Under the pieces are notes generated by a model, which saw only the letters and a list, made by a program, of their open reading frames with translations, ran no database searches and was not told where the DNA came from. From a virus: 20,202 nucleotides of DNA. The stretch covers positions 1 to 20,202 of the IMG/VR virus record IMGVR_UViG_3300027580_000034, one strand, 5' to 3'. The position numbers and the translations under genes are program-made. This document shows, in pieces, positions 1 to 7,084 of this stretch; the stretch's first letter is position 1, and each line of letters begins with the position of its first letter.

Positions 1-1
1 A

Positions 2-124
2 CAGCGCAACCTCAACGACATCCACTCGATGGGTATCGAGGCTGTGGTCGCGCAGAACCAGCAGACCAACCTCGCAAACGAACTTCAGGAGACGAACGAA
101 ACTGACGACAGCGGCAACTCGTAA
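2..124 (+). CDS. 3' end of an unidentified gene (partial)
   Basis: This is the last 40 codons of a gene that begins before the window; the frame is open from base 2 to the TAA at 122-124. The visible tail is polar, rich in Gln, Asn and acidic residues (for example NQQTNLANELQETNETDD), and ends in a disordered-looking acidic stretch. No motif is recognisable. It lies just upstream of the packaging genes on the same strand, so it could be the last gene of an upstream virus module, but its role cannot be told from this fragment. Confidence 0.6.
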   Translation, partial: QRNLNDIHSMGIEAVVAQNQQTNLANELQETNETDDSGNS

Positions 125-272
125 CGAATCGTTCCTCGCAGACACCCTCCAGACGGTGCGGTTTTCAGTACACAACAATGCACGCGAACGTTTCGATACG
201 GGCCGGACGAACGCCCCCCAGCGCTCCGAGGGCACGAGACGCGAGGAGCAAGCTGATATCAAAAACAACCTC
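125..272 (+). other. Leader region upstream of the terminase genes, no confident gene
   Basis: These 148 bases separate the upstream partial gene from the preferred start of the small-terminase-like gene. The downstream frame stays open back to a GTG at 156, which would add 39 residues rich in Arg and unlike the rest of the protein. A second small frame (178-276, 32 codons, ending in an ATGA overlap with the start at 273) uses codons unusual for haloarchaea (ATA, AGG, TCA). I regard both as probably non-coding. The position just before the terminase genes is where packaging initiation (cos or pac) sites often lie, but no specific site can be recognised. Confidence 0.35.
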
Positions 273-731
273 ATGAACGAGACTGACGGCTGCCCTGCGA
301 CGAACCGACACGGTGAGCCGTGCGGCCATCCTGCGGGCTGGGGAACTGACAATGATACCGGGGCGTGCAAATTCCACGGCGGCAAGGGTGGTGCGCCCGA
401 GGGCAATGATAACGCTGTCACAGTCGGCGCCTATCGAGAACAATACATTGAGCACTTGCCGAAAGAGGACAAGAAACTCATCCGAGAAGGGCAGCAACTA
501 CTCTCGGATGACGCGACTGCGCAGGAGATCGGCGAAATGGCTGCCTCGCTCGCACTGCAGAAATTCAGGGAGTCGGGCGATGAGAAGTTCCTTCGTCGTT
601 TTGAGTCCCTCTGTGACACGTTCGAGATTGCGCCCGAAGATGTCCAGCGCCACGAGCACGCCGGCGGTGAGGGGGAGGCTATCCAGTTTGACGTTACGCG
701 AACGGTCGTGAGCACTGATGAGCACAAGTAA
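273..731 (+). CDS. Small zinc-binding protein in the small terminase subunit position
   Basis: The predicted 152-residue protein starts at ATG 273 (MNETDGC). It has an N-terminal putative zinc site made of C7, C17, C32 and H35 in the pattern CP-x-T-x-G-x-PC ... ACKFHGG, a motif common in short phage proteins encoded just before the large terminase. The remainder is charged and predicted helical (about residues 55-130). It overlaps the large terminase start by 14 bp, so the two are translationally linked. By position it is the likely small terminase subunit, which would recognise viral DNA and recruit the large subunit; this is inferred from context and the motif, not from a full match. A GTG start at 156 is possible but would add an atypical Arg-rich extension. 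Confidence 0.65.
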   Translation: MNETDGCPATNRHGEPCGHPAGWGTDNDTGACKFHGGKGGAPEGNDNAVTVGAYREQYIEHLPKEDKKLIREGQQLLSDDATAQEIGEMAASLALQKFRESGDEKFLRRFESLCDTFEIAPEDVQRHEHAGGEGEAIQFDVTRTVVSTDEHK

Positions 732-2061
732 CCAGATTGAGTTCCAGTACGCCGGCTATCAGGAGGCGTGCATTGACGAGCTTGAGGCGGGCGACTCCGA
801 CCTGGTCGTCCTCCGAACTGGGTATGGCGGCGGCAAGTCGTACACGGGCGGGCAGTGGATCCACGAGGGCAGCATGGGCTGGCTGCCGGGGTCGCCGGCG
901 CTCGATCACGGCGAAAGTCTCGTGCTTGCGCCCGACTTCCAGAAAGGCGGCCCCGCAACGTACCGTGTCTTTTTCGAGACGCTGCCCGGTGAGAATACGG
1001 TCCCCGACGACGCCGGCGGGGATCCCGAGAACAGCTCAATCGTTGCCGGCTACAATCGCAATAAGCGCCGAATCACGTACGTCTCGGGCCACGTCGTCCG
1101 ACTCGGCAGTGCCGACAAGTGGAACCGCTACGCCGGCTCTGAGTTCCACCGAATCTGGATGGATGAACCGGGTCACTACGACACTACCAACCTTTACGAC
1201 CTACACGAGATGCTCATCTCACGCCAGCGCACCCAAGCGGGGCCGAACACATCGTTCTGGACCTCAACTGGCAATGGATTCAACCAGTTTTACGACATCA
1301 CAGAGCGGCGCGTTGACTCGGACGACGGTCAGCTTCCGTGGGGCGACTCGATGTCGGTCTTCGTCAAGTCGAGCCTGCAGAATCCATTCCTCCCGGAGGA
1401 CGCCAAGGCGAAGCTTCGCCGACAGTTTGAGGGGACCGGCCGGGAGGAGCAGGCACTCCATGGCGGGTTCGCGGCGGCCGAGGGCTTGGTATACGACCAG
1501 TTCACGCGACAGCGCCACGTCCGACCGCGCGACGAGATTGAGCTGCGTGACGACTGGCGGATGTACGGCTACGACTACGGCTGGCAGGATCCGCGGGTCA
1601 TCATCGAGTACGGTAAAACTCACGCAGACCAGTACGTCGCCTGGGATTGCTACTACGAGCATGGCCGGCCTGTCGAAGATGCGATTCGATGGCTTCAGAG
1701 TAACGACAAGCCTCTCGGGCCGATTTACTGCGACCACGACCCCGAACACATCGACAAGTTCCGGCAGGCCGGGTACGGTGCTCGCGCGGCAACCAAAGAC
1801 CTCGACGAGGGCATCAGCGAGGTTCAGGCCGTCCTCGAAGTCGACGCGGAGGTCGGGCCGGGACTGCTGGTCGTCAAGGACCTGGTCGAGTTGATTCAGG
1901 AGTTTCAGAGCTACAAGGAGGACGACGTCGGGACGAGTCGCGCCGAAGACCACTGTCTCGACGTGACTCGGTACGCCGTGATGGGCGACCGATACGGCGA
2001 TAGCGATAAATCTATTCGCCGCCGGTCGGGCGGCTCGCCATCCCGAGGGAGTTTCCAATGA
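718..2061 (+). CDS. terL: Terminase large subunit (DNA packaging ATPase and nuclease)
   Basis: This is the motor that translocates viral DNA into the prohead and cuts it to length. The ATPase domain shows a Walker A motif TGYGGGKS (residues 34-41), a Walker B motif WMDE (147-150, with catalytic Glu150) and a coupling motif with sequence TSTGNG shortly after. The RNase H-like nuclease domain shows acidic residues in the expected order: Asp286 in GYDYGW, Asp339 and Asp341 in CDHDPEH, and Asp411/Asp415 in DHCLD. The length of 447 residues is normal for the family. It overlaps the preceding gene by 14 bp and the portal gene by ATGA at 2058-2061. All key residues are present, so it appears functional. 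Confidence 0.96.
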   Translation: MSTSNQIEFQYAGYQEACIDELEAGDSDLVVLRTGYGGGKSYTGGQWIHEGSMGWLPGSPALDHGESLVLAPDFQKGGPATYRVFFETLPGENTVPDDAGGDPENSSIVAGYNRNKRRITYVSGHVVRLGSADKWNRYAGSEFHRIWMDEPGHYDTTNLYDLHEMLISRQRTQAGPNTSFWTSTGNGFNQFYDITERRVDSDDGQLPWGDSMSVFVKSSLQNPFLPEDAKAKLRRQFEGTGREEQALHGGFAAAEGLVYDQFTRQRHVRPRDEIELRDDWRMYGYDYGWQDPRVIIEYGKTHADQYVAWDCYYEHGRPVEDAIRWLQSNDKPLGPIYCDHDPEHIDKFRQAGYGARAATKDLDEGISEVQAVLEVDAEVGPGLLVVKDLVELIQEFQSYKEDDVGTSRAEDHCLDVTRYAVMGDRYGDSDKSIRRRSGGSPSRGSFQ

Positions 2062-3593
2062 GTACGAACACAGGCATCATCCGCGGTCGCATCGAGGCGC
2101 TCCAGCAGCGACTGTCGCAGTCCGTCGAGACGGTCAGTCGCAAGTCGCGCATCTTCATCGAGAGCAGCGATGTCGACGACCTGAACCCGCCCGAGGACAT
2201 CGACGAGTATCACAACCACTACCGCAAAGTGGGCATCGTTCGTGGGAACATCAACCAGTTCGTCCGTGACGTGGTCGGCCCGGGCGTCCGGGTTGAAGCA
2301 GACGATGAGACGACCGCGGCCTACTTTACCGGCGAGTGGGATGGCAGTACACCAGACTGGGCACCGGCGGGTGGCTTTCTCGACAACTGCGCAGTTATCG
2401 CTGGCGAGCGTCACCAGCCGTTCTATCCGTATCTCAAAACCTCGGTCGTCCAGAAGTACACTCGTGGGACTGTTCTCCACGAGTACCTCAAAAGCGACGA
2501 CCAGCAGGACGACGTCGAATTCCAAATTCAGGGGTTCAAGCACATCCGGCCAGAGACGGTATCGGCTCGGACGCACGCGAACACGAACATCCTCGTCGGA
2601 CCTGATGAAACTGACCTCGACCTCGATAGCGACGAAATCACGCCCCGACGCGAGGCGGCGGCCTATGTCCAGTTCGATGACAGCAGCATTGTCGGCACCC
2701 GGCGCGGCGGCCTCGACAAAGACGAAGTCCCGCTCTCGCAGAACGATGTGCTCAAGCAGGTCAACGACCCGGATGTCGGCGGGGACTCAGCCATCGAGGA
2801 CGGTGTGTTCGGCGACCCGCCACTGGCGGCAGTATCCGAGGACGTCGAAGAGTACCGTGAAATAAAGCGCGACCGAGCGCGGGCCATCAAGACGAAGGCA
2901 TACGGGGTGTGGTCGGCCCAGTTTAATACTGAGGTCACAGAGGCTGGCACCGAGATCATCCTCGAAGAGTGGGACGGCGAGGAGCAAAACGAATGGATCG
3001 ACGATGTCGGCAACCTGGGGCCAGGTGACATCATCGGCCACGACGGCAGCATCGAGCTTGACCAGTGGGAGCCGACAGTCCCCGACCTGAACGACGACCT
3101 GATGCATCTCGCCGACGACATCCTCGCAGCGCTGCCTGCTCCGAAGTTCCTTACGGCCCACGGCGAGCAGGTGACTCAGCACGTCACCAACGAGCAGAGT
3201 GAGGGCTATCACGACCTCGTCGAGGAGGAGCGCAAAGCACAGGAACGAGATTGGACGCAGGCGTTCCGCGAGGTCGCAAAGCGCCATCCGCGACTTGACG
3301 CCCAGGGCATCCAGGTTCGCATCCGTCCGCCGGAGTCAAGTAACCCCATCGCCGAACTGGATGATGAGCAAATCGAGAAGATGGAGCAGTTCATGTCGGC
3401 GCTGAACAACGGTCTCGGGGATGTGCCGATTGACTTGGTACTCGATGTTGAGGAGTTCCTGATGACGACAATGGACATCCCCGAAGAGGCGTTCGCGTCG
3501 GGTGGCGAGTCGGCCGTCGACGAGTCGAATCCGCAGGTGCAGGAGATGGCCGAAGAGTTGACGGGAGAACTCTCCGGGAGCGATGACGAATGA
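2058..3593 (+). CDS. Portal protein
   Basis: This 511-residue acidic protein directly follows the large terminase with a 4-bp ATGA overlap, and is followed by a Mu gpF-like minor head protein. That is the standard place of the portal, the dodecameric ring at the capsid vertex through which DNA enters. The sequence fits: an N-terminal helical segment, a mixed core that includes IQGFKHIRPETV and a long EEERKAQERDWTQAFREVAKRHP-type helical region (shown here split: EEERKAQERDW, about residues 392-402), then an acidic, disordered-looking C-terminus (ELTGELSGSDDE). There is no single diagnostic motif, so the call rests on length, composition and strict gene order. Confidence 0.85.
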   Translation: MSTNTGIIRGRIEALQQRLSQSVETVSRKSRIFIESSDVDDLNPPEDIDEYHNHYRKVGIVRGNINQFVRDVVGPGVRVEADDETTAAYFTGEWDGSTPDWAPAGGFLDNCAVIAGERHQPFYPYLKTSVVQKYTRGTVLHEYLKSDDQQDDVEFQIQGFKHIRPETVSARTHANTNILVGPDETDLDLDSDEITPRREAAAYVQFDDSSIVGTRRGGLDKDEVPLSQNDVLKQVNDPDVGGDSAIEDGVFGDPPLAAVSEDVEEYREIKRDRARAIKTKAYGVWSAQFNTEVTEAGTEIILEEWDGEEQNEWIDDVGNLGPGDIIGHDGSIELDQWEPTVPDLNDDLMHLADDILAALPAPKFLTAHGEQVTQHVTNEQSEGYHDLVEEERKAQERDWTQAFREVAKRHPRLDAQGIQVRIRPPESSNPIAELDDEQIEKMEQFMSALNNGLGDVPIDLVLDVEEFLMTTMDIPEEAFASGGESAVDESNPQVQEMAEELTGELSGSDDE

Positions 3594-4408
3594 GCGCAAC
3601 CGCCACCACCCGCCACGACAACATCATCGAACGGGCCCGCGAGCGTGACGAACCGACGCGGACCCAGACACTTCGGACACGGTATCAGCAACGCCTTCGT
3701 GGGCGATGGGCAGATATCATGGCGGCGCTCCGGACAGCCATCGTCGAGAACGATGTGTTTGGTCTCCGGACCGAGGCGCTGGTCGACCCTCCACGCGGAT
3801 TCGACTTCGAGCGGGACGCCGACAAACAGCGCGCCTTTGCGCGGTGGCTGGACCGACAAACCGACCGGGAAATCCTCCAACAGTTCGGACAAGATAACCA
3901 GTTTATTACGCGAGCCTACGAGCGCGGACTCACGGACGCCGCCACGGAGCTGAATGCACTCGGCGGGCTTGGCGACATCAGCACGTCGACGATTCGTCTC
4001 CCCGTCCATCGCGACCAACTCGAGGCGTTGTTCACACGGAACCTCACCGCGCTCGAAGGGATGACCGATGCGACGGCAACGCAGATGCGCCGGGAACTCG
4101 CCGAGGGGCTTGCGGGTGGTGAGTCACCGACCGCTATCAAAGACCGCTTGGCCGACCGCATTGACAAGATCGGCAAAACTCGTGCCGAGACCATCGCCCG
4201 GACTGAAATCCAGCACAGCCACAACCGAGCGCGGGCCACAGAGTACGAGCGGGCGGGGGTTGACCAGGTCGACATCGTCATTGCCAACGATGCCTGTCCC
4301 GAGTGCCAGGCGCTCAAAGCCGGTGCACCGTATCCGATTGAGAAGGCGGGCGGGCTGCTGCCGCTGCACCCTTCGTGTAGGTGCGCGTTAGTGGTTCACA
4401 CGGACTAA
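3590..4408 (+). CDS. Minor head protein, Mu gpF / SPP1 gp7-like (head morphogenesis), with replaced 3' end
   Basis: The 272-residue protein carries the classic C-terminal signature of this family: KTRAETIARTEIQHSHNRAR, then C236-x2-C239 in NDACPECQ, and finally LHPSCRCALVV with H260, C263 and C265. Family members enter the prohead in few copies, bind the portal and help DNA exit or head assembly. The start overlaps the portal stop by ATGA at 3590-3593. The last codons from about 4370 use AGG and TTA, which are rare in the neighbouring genes, and a second copy of the same C-terminus survives downstream at 5211-5262. The present 3' end therefore seems to have been supplied by the inserted endonuclease element. 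The protein itself should still be complete. Confidence 0.92.
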   Translation: MSATATTRHDNIIERARERDEPTRTQTLRTRYQQRLRGRWADIMAALRTAIVENDVFGLRTEALVDPPRGFDFERDADKQRAFARWLDRQTDREILQQFGQDNQFITRAYERGLTDAATELNALGGLGDISTSTIRLPVHRDQLEALFTRNLTALEGMTDATATQMRRELAEGLAGGESPTAIKDRLADRIDKIGKTRAETIARTEIQHSHNRARATEYERAGVDQVDIVIANDACPECQALKAGAPYPIEKAGGLLPLHPSCRCALVVHTD

Positions 4409-4438
4409 TCGCAAGACTTAGACGGCTTTAGAATAAAT
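4409..4438 (+). promoter_or_regulatory. Possible promoter of the HNH gene
   Basis: The 30 bases between the minor head stop and the endonuclease ATG are clearly AT-rich compared with the flanks and contain GACTTAGA and CTTTAGAATAAAT immediately before the ATG. No ribosome binding site is seen, which would suit an independently transcribed, near-leaderless gene. The spacing of a TATA-like element to the ATG (about 20 bases) is slightly short for a standard archaeal promoter, so this remains tentative. Confidence 0.3.
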
Positions 4439-5209
4439 ATGTATTCAACTAAGCGTGGGATTCCGCCGGTACAGAAATCGGACGGTGCTGGAACACCGCC
4501 CGCGCCTGGTGCCTCACCAAGCATGATGCAATTACCGATTGGCGCTTATCAAACCTCCGTCAGTGTATGCCCAGTTTGTAAGAAAGAACTCGCCTCAGCA
4601 AAAGGACTCGGCCCACACGTCCGAGCGACCCATCCAGATATTCATACAACGACCGAACGAATACGCAACGACTTCAACGCCAACCCGGACGACGTACTCA
4701 ACGCGCTGCACAACGCCGCCGGGTTGACAGTGCAGGAAATCAGTGAGCGGTTCGGCTACCATCGTGAGCAAATCGCCGAGTCGTTTGAGTTGCTCGGCGT
4801 TGAACGCGACGACCGGCCAGGGCTACAACAGAATTGGGAGGATCGGCCGGAAGAGGCGCGTATGTGGAATAAGACGAACGCTTCGCTTGGTGCTGCGGGT
4901 CGTAAAAAAAACGGGATGAAAGGCGTCACCGGGCAGGACCACCCAAACTGGCGTGGTGGGAAATCACTGTATCACGCGATTGTGGCCCAACTGCCTGGAC
5001 CGTCGTGGCGGACGCTACGGAAACAGCACCGGGGCAACGACTGCGAGATGTGCGGGAGCAGCGACCGGGAACTGCACCTGCACCACATCGTCCCGGTGTT
5101 GTCTGGGGGCACCAACGAGCCGTGGAACTTTCTGACGCTCTGCCAAGAATGCCACACAGCTGTGGAGTGGCGGACCCGCGAATTCGCCGACCCTGTTCTT
5201 GCCGAGTAA
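4439..5209 (+). CDS. HNH homing endonuclease with C2H2 zinc finger
   Basis: The 256-residue protein has three recognisable parts. Residues 44-65 form a C2H2 finger (C44, C47, H60, H65). Residues about 92-123 look like a helix-turn-helix (LTVQEISERFGYHREQIAES). The C-terminus has the HPNWRGG motif typical of phage HNH homing enzymes, followed by the nuclease with C202-x2-C205, catalytic HH at 215-216 in LHLHHIVPV, Asn in NEPWNF, and C235-x2-C238-H239. The metal and catalytic residues all look intact. Such enzymes cut a target allele lacking the element so that repair copies the element in. The likely target is the uninterrupted 3' end of the minor head gene, since this gene lies inside that site. 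Its GC content is somewhat lower than that of its neighbours. Confidence 0.93.
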   Translation: MYSTKRGIPPVQKSDGAGTPPAPGASPSMMQLPIGAYQTSVSVCPVCKKELASAKGLGPHVRATHPDIHTTTERIRNDFNANPDDVLNALHNAAGLTVQEISERFGYHREQIAESFELLGVERDDRPGLQQNWEDRPEEARMWNKTNASLGAAGRKKNGMKGVTGQDHPNWRGGKSLYHAIVAQLPGPSWRTLRKQHRGNDCEMCGSSDRELHLHHIVPVLSGGTNEPWNFLTLCQECHTAVEWRTREFADPVLAE

Positions 5210-5210
5210 C

Positions 5211-5262
5211 GCTGCCGCCGAACTGCCGCTGTGCTCTCGTCGTCTATACAACGAACACATGA
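5211..5262 (+). pseudogene. Orphaned original 3' end of the minor head gene
   Basis: In the frame that starts codons at 5200 + 3n, the DNA just after the endonuclease stop reads L-P-P-NCRCALVVYTTNT and ends in TGA at 5260-5262. This duplicates the C-terminus of the intact minor head protein (HPSCRCALVVHTD at 4367-4408). The two copies share CRCALVV but differ in many synonymous positions (for example CGC TGT GCT CTC here versus AGG TGC GCG TTA upstream). Its stop overlaps the protease ATG by ATGA at 5259-5262, the junction style used throughout the operon. It is the leftover of the gene as it was before insertion and is not expected to be translated alone. Confidence 0.85.
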
Positions 5263-7082
5263 CTCTCGAAACACTCCAGACTGGGACGGCCACCGTCTCC
5301 GGTGATGCGACCTTCGACGACGGCCCGTGGACAGTGCACGGTGTCGCACAGGCAAGTGAGGTCACGCAGGGTGTCAGCGGCAAGCGGCGGTTCTGGCCGT
5401 CTGAGGTCTTACGGGACGCCGTCGAGAAACTCGAGTCGACGCCGCTGGTGTCCCCAGACGACCACGAGGACCTGACACAGGGTCAGCCGGACCCGACGAC
5501 GATTATCGGTGAGGTGACCGACGCGGCGTTCGACGAGACACGCGCAGCACTGGTCTATCAGGCGGAGATTGACGACCCCGAGTTCGCAAAACTCGCGGCT
5601 CGCGGTCGTATCGATGTGTCTCCGTCGGTCGCACTCCGTGCCGGCGACCGCGACGAGGAGCGCGACGCCCAGCGCGTCGCCGAAGTCCTCGAGTACCGTG
5701 ACCTCGCTGCCGTGACCGAGGGCGCACACCCGAGCGCGTCGATTAATCTCGGCACTGCCGAGGCACTCTCTCGGCAGTTCGGGGTCTCGGTTGACGCTCT
5801 GCAACGTCAGCAGGCCCGGACGCCCGCATACCGCGGCACCGAGGACAGCGAGTGGTCAACACCGACGCTGGTCGACTATCTCCGCAACTACGACACGCTC
5901 CCCGCACCAGACGAGGTGAACAGCGTCGGCGACCTCACGCAAGACCAGCGCTCGCTCATCGCCAGCAAGTCGCTGCTGGGCACACCATCGGGAGAGACAC
6001 TCCGCGAGGTTCGGTTTTTCCCGGTCGTTGAACCGAGCACCGACGCATTGAATCGCCGCGCTCTGGGGGCCGTGCGGTCAGGGCGCGGAGAACAAGCTGA
6101 GATTCCCGACGACGCGCTCGCCAATGCCCAACAGCGCGCGGGCGAGTTGCTCGTCGAAGAGTTCGACAGCGATATCGATATTGAAACTATGGCAGACGTT
6201 AGCGAACTCGCTGAAGGACGACTGGTTCGGTGGCCGTCGACAGGTGACCGACCAGCCTACGGGATGATTGACGAAGTCCGGACAGACGGCGAACCTGCCC
6301 TCGACGAGGCGATTAACGGGGAGCAGCGCGTTACCAGTCCTGCCGCACTCATCGAAGTACACCGCCCTGATGGTGACGGTGGCTGGCAGCCGAGCGGGAC
6401 GATGGTCGGGCACAAGCCCGATACGCTGACTATCATCGACGACCTGCCGGACCCAGAATCGCTTGCTAACTCCTGGGGTGGCGATGACGGCCCAGACGGC
6501 GGTATGGGCCAGAGCACCCCGGCCACTGATTGGAGGACAATCATGTCTGACAACCTAACTGACAAGGAACGCGAGCTCCTCGCGGCCGCTGGCCAGAAGG
6601 ACGACCCTGTGGTCGTCGAGGCCGGGGTGCGCGAGCGGCTCTCCGAACACGACGAACTGCTCGACGACGCCGAGTCTACCGAGGACCCGGTCGTCGTTGA
6701 ATCAACCAACTACGACGCGCTGCAGGAGCGCGTCAGCGAAGTGCGAGACGTACTCTCCGAAGCCCTCCAGGAGCGGACTGGTCTGTCGGACGCTGCCATC
6801 AAGGCGATGCCGTTTGAGGCGCTTGCGGCAGAGTTCGAGACCGACGACGGCGACCTCGATGTCGAGGCACTGACGCAGTCGCCGGAAACAGGGAGCGGTC
6901 CGTCGGGGGACGGCGGCACTGACGGGCCGACTGACGAGGACCTGGAGCGACTCGGCGAAATCAAGACCAAACTCGACACAGTGGGAGACGCACTCCCCGA
7001 CTCGCGTGTCGAGGCACTCCGTGAGGAGGCGACTTCTCTCGCGGAGACGGACGACTACGCGGCCGCTATGGAGGTGCTCTGA
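5259..7082 (+). CDS. Prohead protease with C-terminal scaffold-like region
   Basis: The protein has 607 residues from ATG 5259. I chose this start because it overlaps the old minor head stop by ATGA; an upstream in-frame start at 5199 would lie inside the endonuclease insertion. Residues 1-160 look like a phage prohead serine protease: ESTPLVSPDDHED with His69, then IIGEVTDAAFDE, then DVSPSVALRA with Ser121 or Ser123 as nucleophile candidate. The middle contains SEWSTPTLVDYL ... LLVEEF, and a short beta-rich piece RLVRWPSTGDRPAYGMIDEV that resembles Tudor-like modules found in other phage proteases. The C-terminal part (from 429) is acidic and helical like a scaffold. The protease should process scaffold and capsid proteins in the prohead. 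Confidence 0.8.
   Translation: MTLETLQTGTATVSGDATFDDGPWTVHGVAQASEVTQGVSGKRRFWPSEVLRDAVEKLESTPLVSPDDHEDLTQGQPDPTTIIGEVTDAAFDETRAALVYQAEIDDPEFAKLAARGRIDVSPSVALRAGDRDEERDAQRVAEVLEYRDLAAVTEGAHPSASINLGTAEALSRQFGVSVDALQRQQARTPAYRGTEDSEWSTPTLVDYLRNYDTLPAPDEVNSVGDLTQDQRSLIASKSLLGTPSGETLREVRFFPVVEPSTDALNRRALGAVRSGRGEQAEIPDDALANAQQRAGELLVEEFDSDIDIETMADVSELAEGRLVRWPSTGDRPAYGMIDEVRTDGEPALDEAINGEQRVTSPAALIEVHRPDGDGGWQPSGTMVGHKPDTLTIIDDLPDPESLANSWGGDDGPDGGMGQSTPATDWRTIMSDNLTDKERELLAAAGQKDDPVVVEAGVRERLSEHDELLDDAESTEDPVVVESTNYDALQERVSEVRDVLSEALQERTGLSDAAIKAMPFEALAAEFETDDGDLDVEALTQSPETGSGPSGDGGTDGPTDEDLERLGEIKTKLDTVGDALPDSRVEALREEATSLAETDDYAAAMEVL
6532..6536 (+). promoter_or_regulatory. Internal ribosome binding site inside the protease gene
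   Basis: GGAGG at 6532-6536 lies six bases before an in-frame ATG at 6543. This is one of the few canonical Shine-Dalgarno sequences at a start in this window and it sits inside a coding region, exactly where the protease-like part gives way to the scaffold-like part. It supports separate translation of the C-terminal region. Confidence 0.6.
6543..7082 (+). CDS. Nested, in-frame scaffold protein (179 residues)
   Basis: Starting at ATG 6543 (residue 429 of the protease gene) and sharing its stop, this reading frame gives an acidic, helix-rich 179-residue protein, MSDNLTDKERELL and onward. It contains two DPVVVE motifs near its start, a coiled-coil-like stretch (ALQERVSEVRDVLSEALQER), a Gly/Asp-rich linker and a final helix. 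These are features of capsid scaffolds. The strong ribosome binding site upstream supports translation on its own, as for the lambda C/Nu3 pair, in which scaffold is made from inside the protease gene. The short capsid protein (283 residues, no obvious N-terminal scaffold domain) also argues for a separate scaffold. Independent production is an inference. Confidence 0.6.
   Translation: MSDNLTDKERELLAAAGQKDDPVVVEAGVRERLSEHDELLDDAESTEDPVVVESTNYDALQERVSEVRDVLSEALQERTGLSDAAIKAMPFEALAAEFETDDGDLDVEALTQSPETGSGPSGDGGTDGPTDEDLERLGEIKTKLDTVGDALPDSRVEALREEATSLAETDDYAAAMEVL
7070..7076 (+). promoter_or_regulatory. Ribosome binding site of the decoration protein gene
   Basis: GGAGGTG, complementary to the haloarchaeal 16S rRNA end, lies eight bases before ATG 7085 and within the last codons of the protease gene. 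It fixes the start and suggests high translation of the capsid cement gene. Confidence 0.65.
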
Positions 7083-7084
7083 AC

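Larger units (their letters stand above)
4357..5218 (+). mobile_element. Homing-endonuclease insertion in the 3' end of the minor head gene
   Basis: The segment holds a replacement 3' end of the minor head gene, a short AT-rich leader and an HNH endonuclease gene. It sits between the minor head gene and the protease gene, which otherwise would abut with an ATGA overlap. The 8-base word GCTGCCGC occurs at both edges (4357-4364 and 5211-5218) and may mark the junctions. Downstream of the endonuclease stop, the old gene end (L-P-P-NCRCALVVYTTNT) is still readable in another frame. The exact boundaries are uncertain by several bases because they rest on this short repeat and on where the protein duplication begins. 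Confidence 0.75.

Noticed and set aside
178-276. 32-codon frame ending in an ATGA overlap with the small-terminase start
   Set aside because: Codon use (ATA, AGG, TCA, ACA) is unlike the neighbours and the product is Arg/Ser-rich; the overlap alone is weak evidence.
737-1894. 385-codon open frame on the + strand overlapping the large terminase
   Set aside because: It is a Ser/Arg/Thr-rich shadow in the +1 frame of a gene with all terminase motifs.
3209-4018. 269-codon open frame on the - strand opposite portal and minor head genes
   Set aside because: It is a shadow; it crosses the junction of two well-supported + strand genes and shows no motif.
5199-5258. Upstream in-frame start for the protease gene at 5199
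   Set aside because: It would begin inside the HNH gene and translate the orphaned minor head end in the wrong frame. ATG 5259 has the ATGA overlap typical of this operon.
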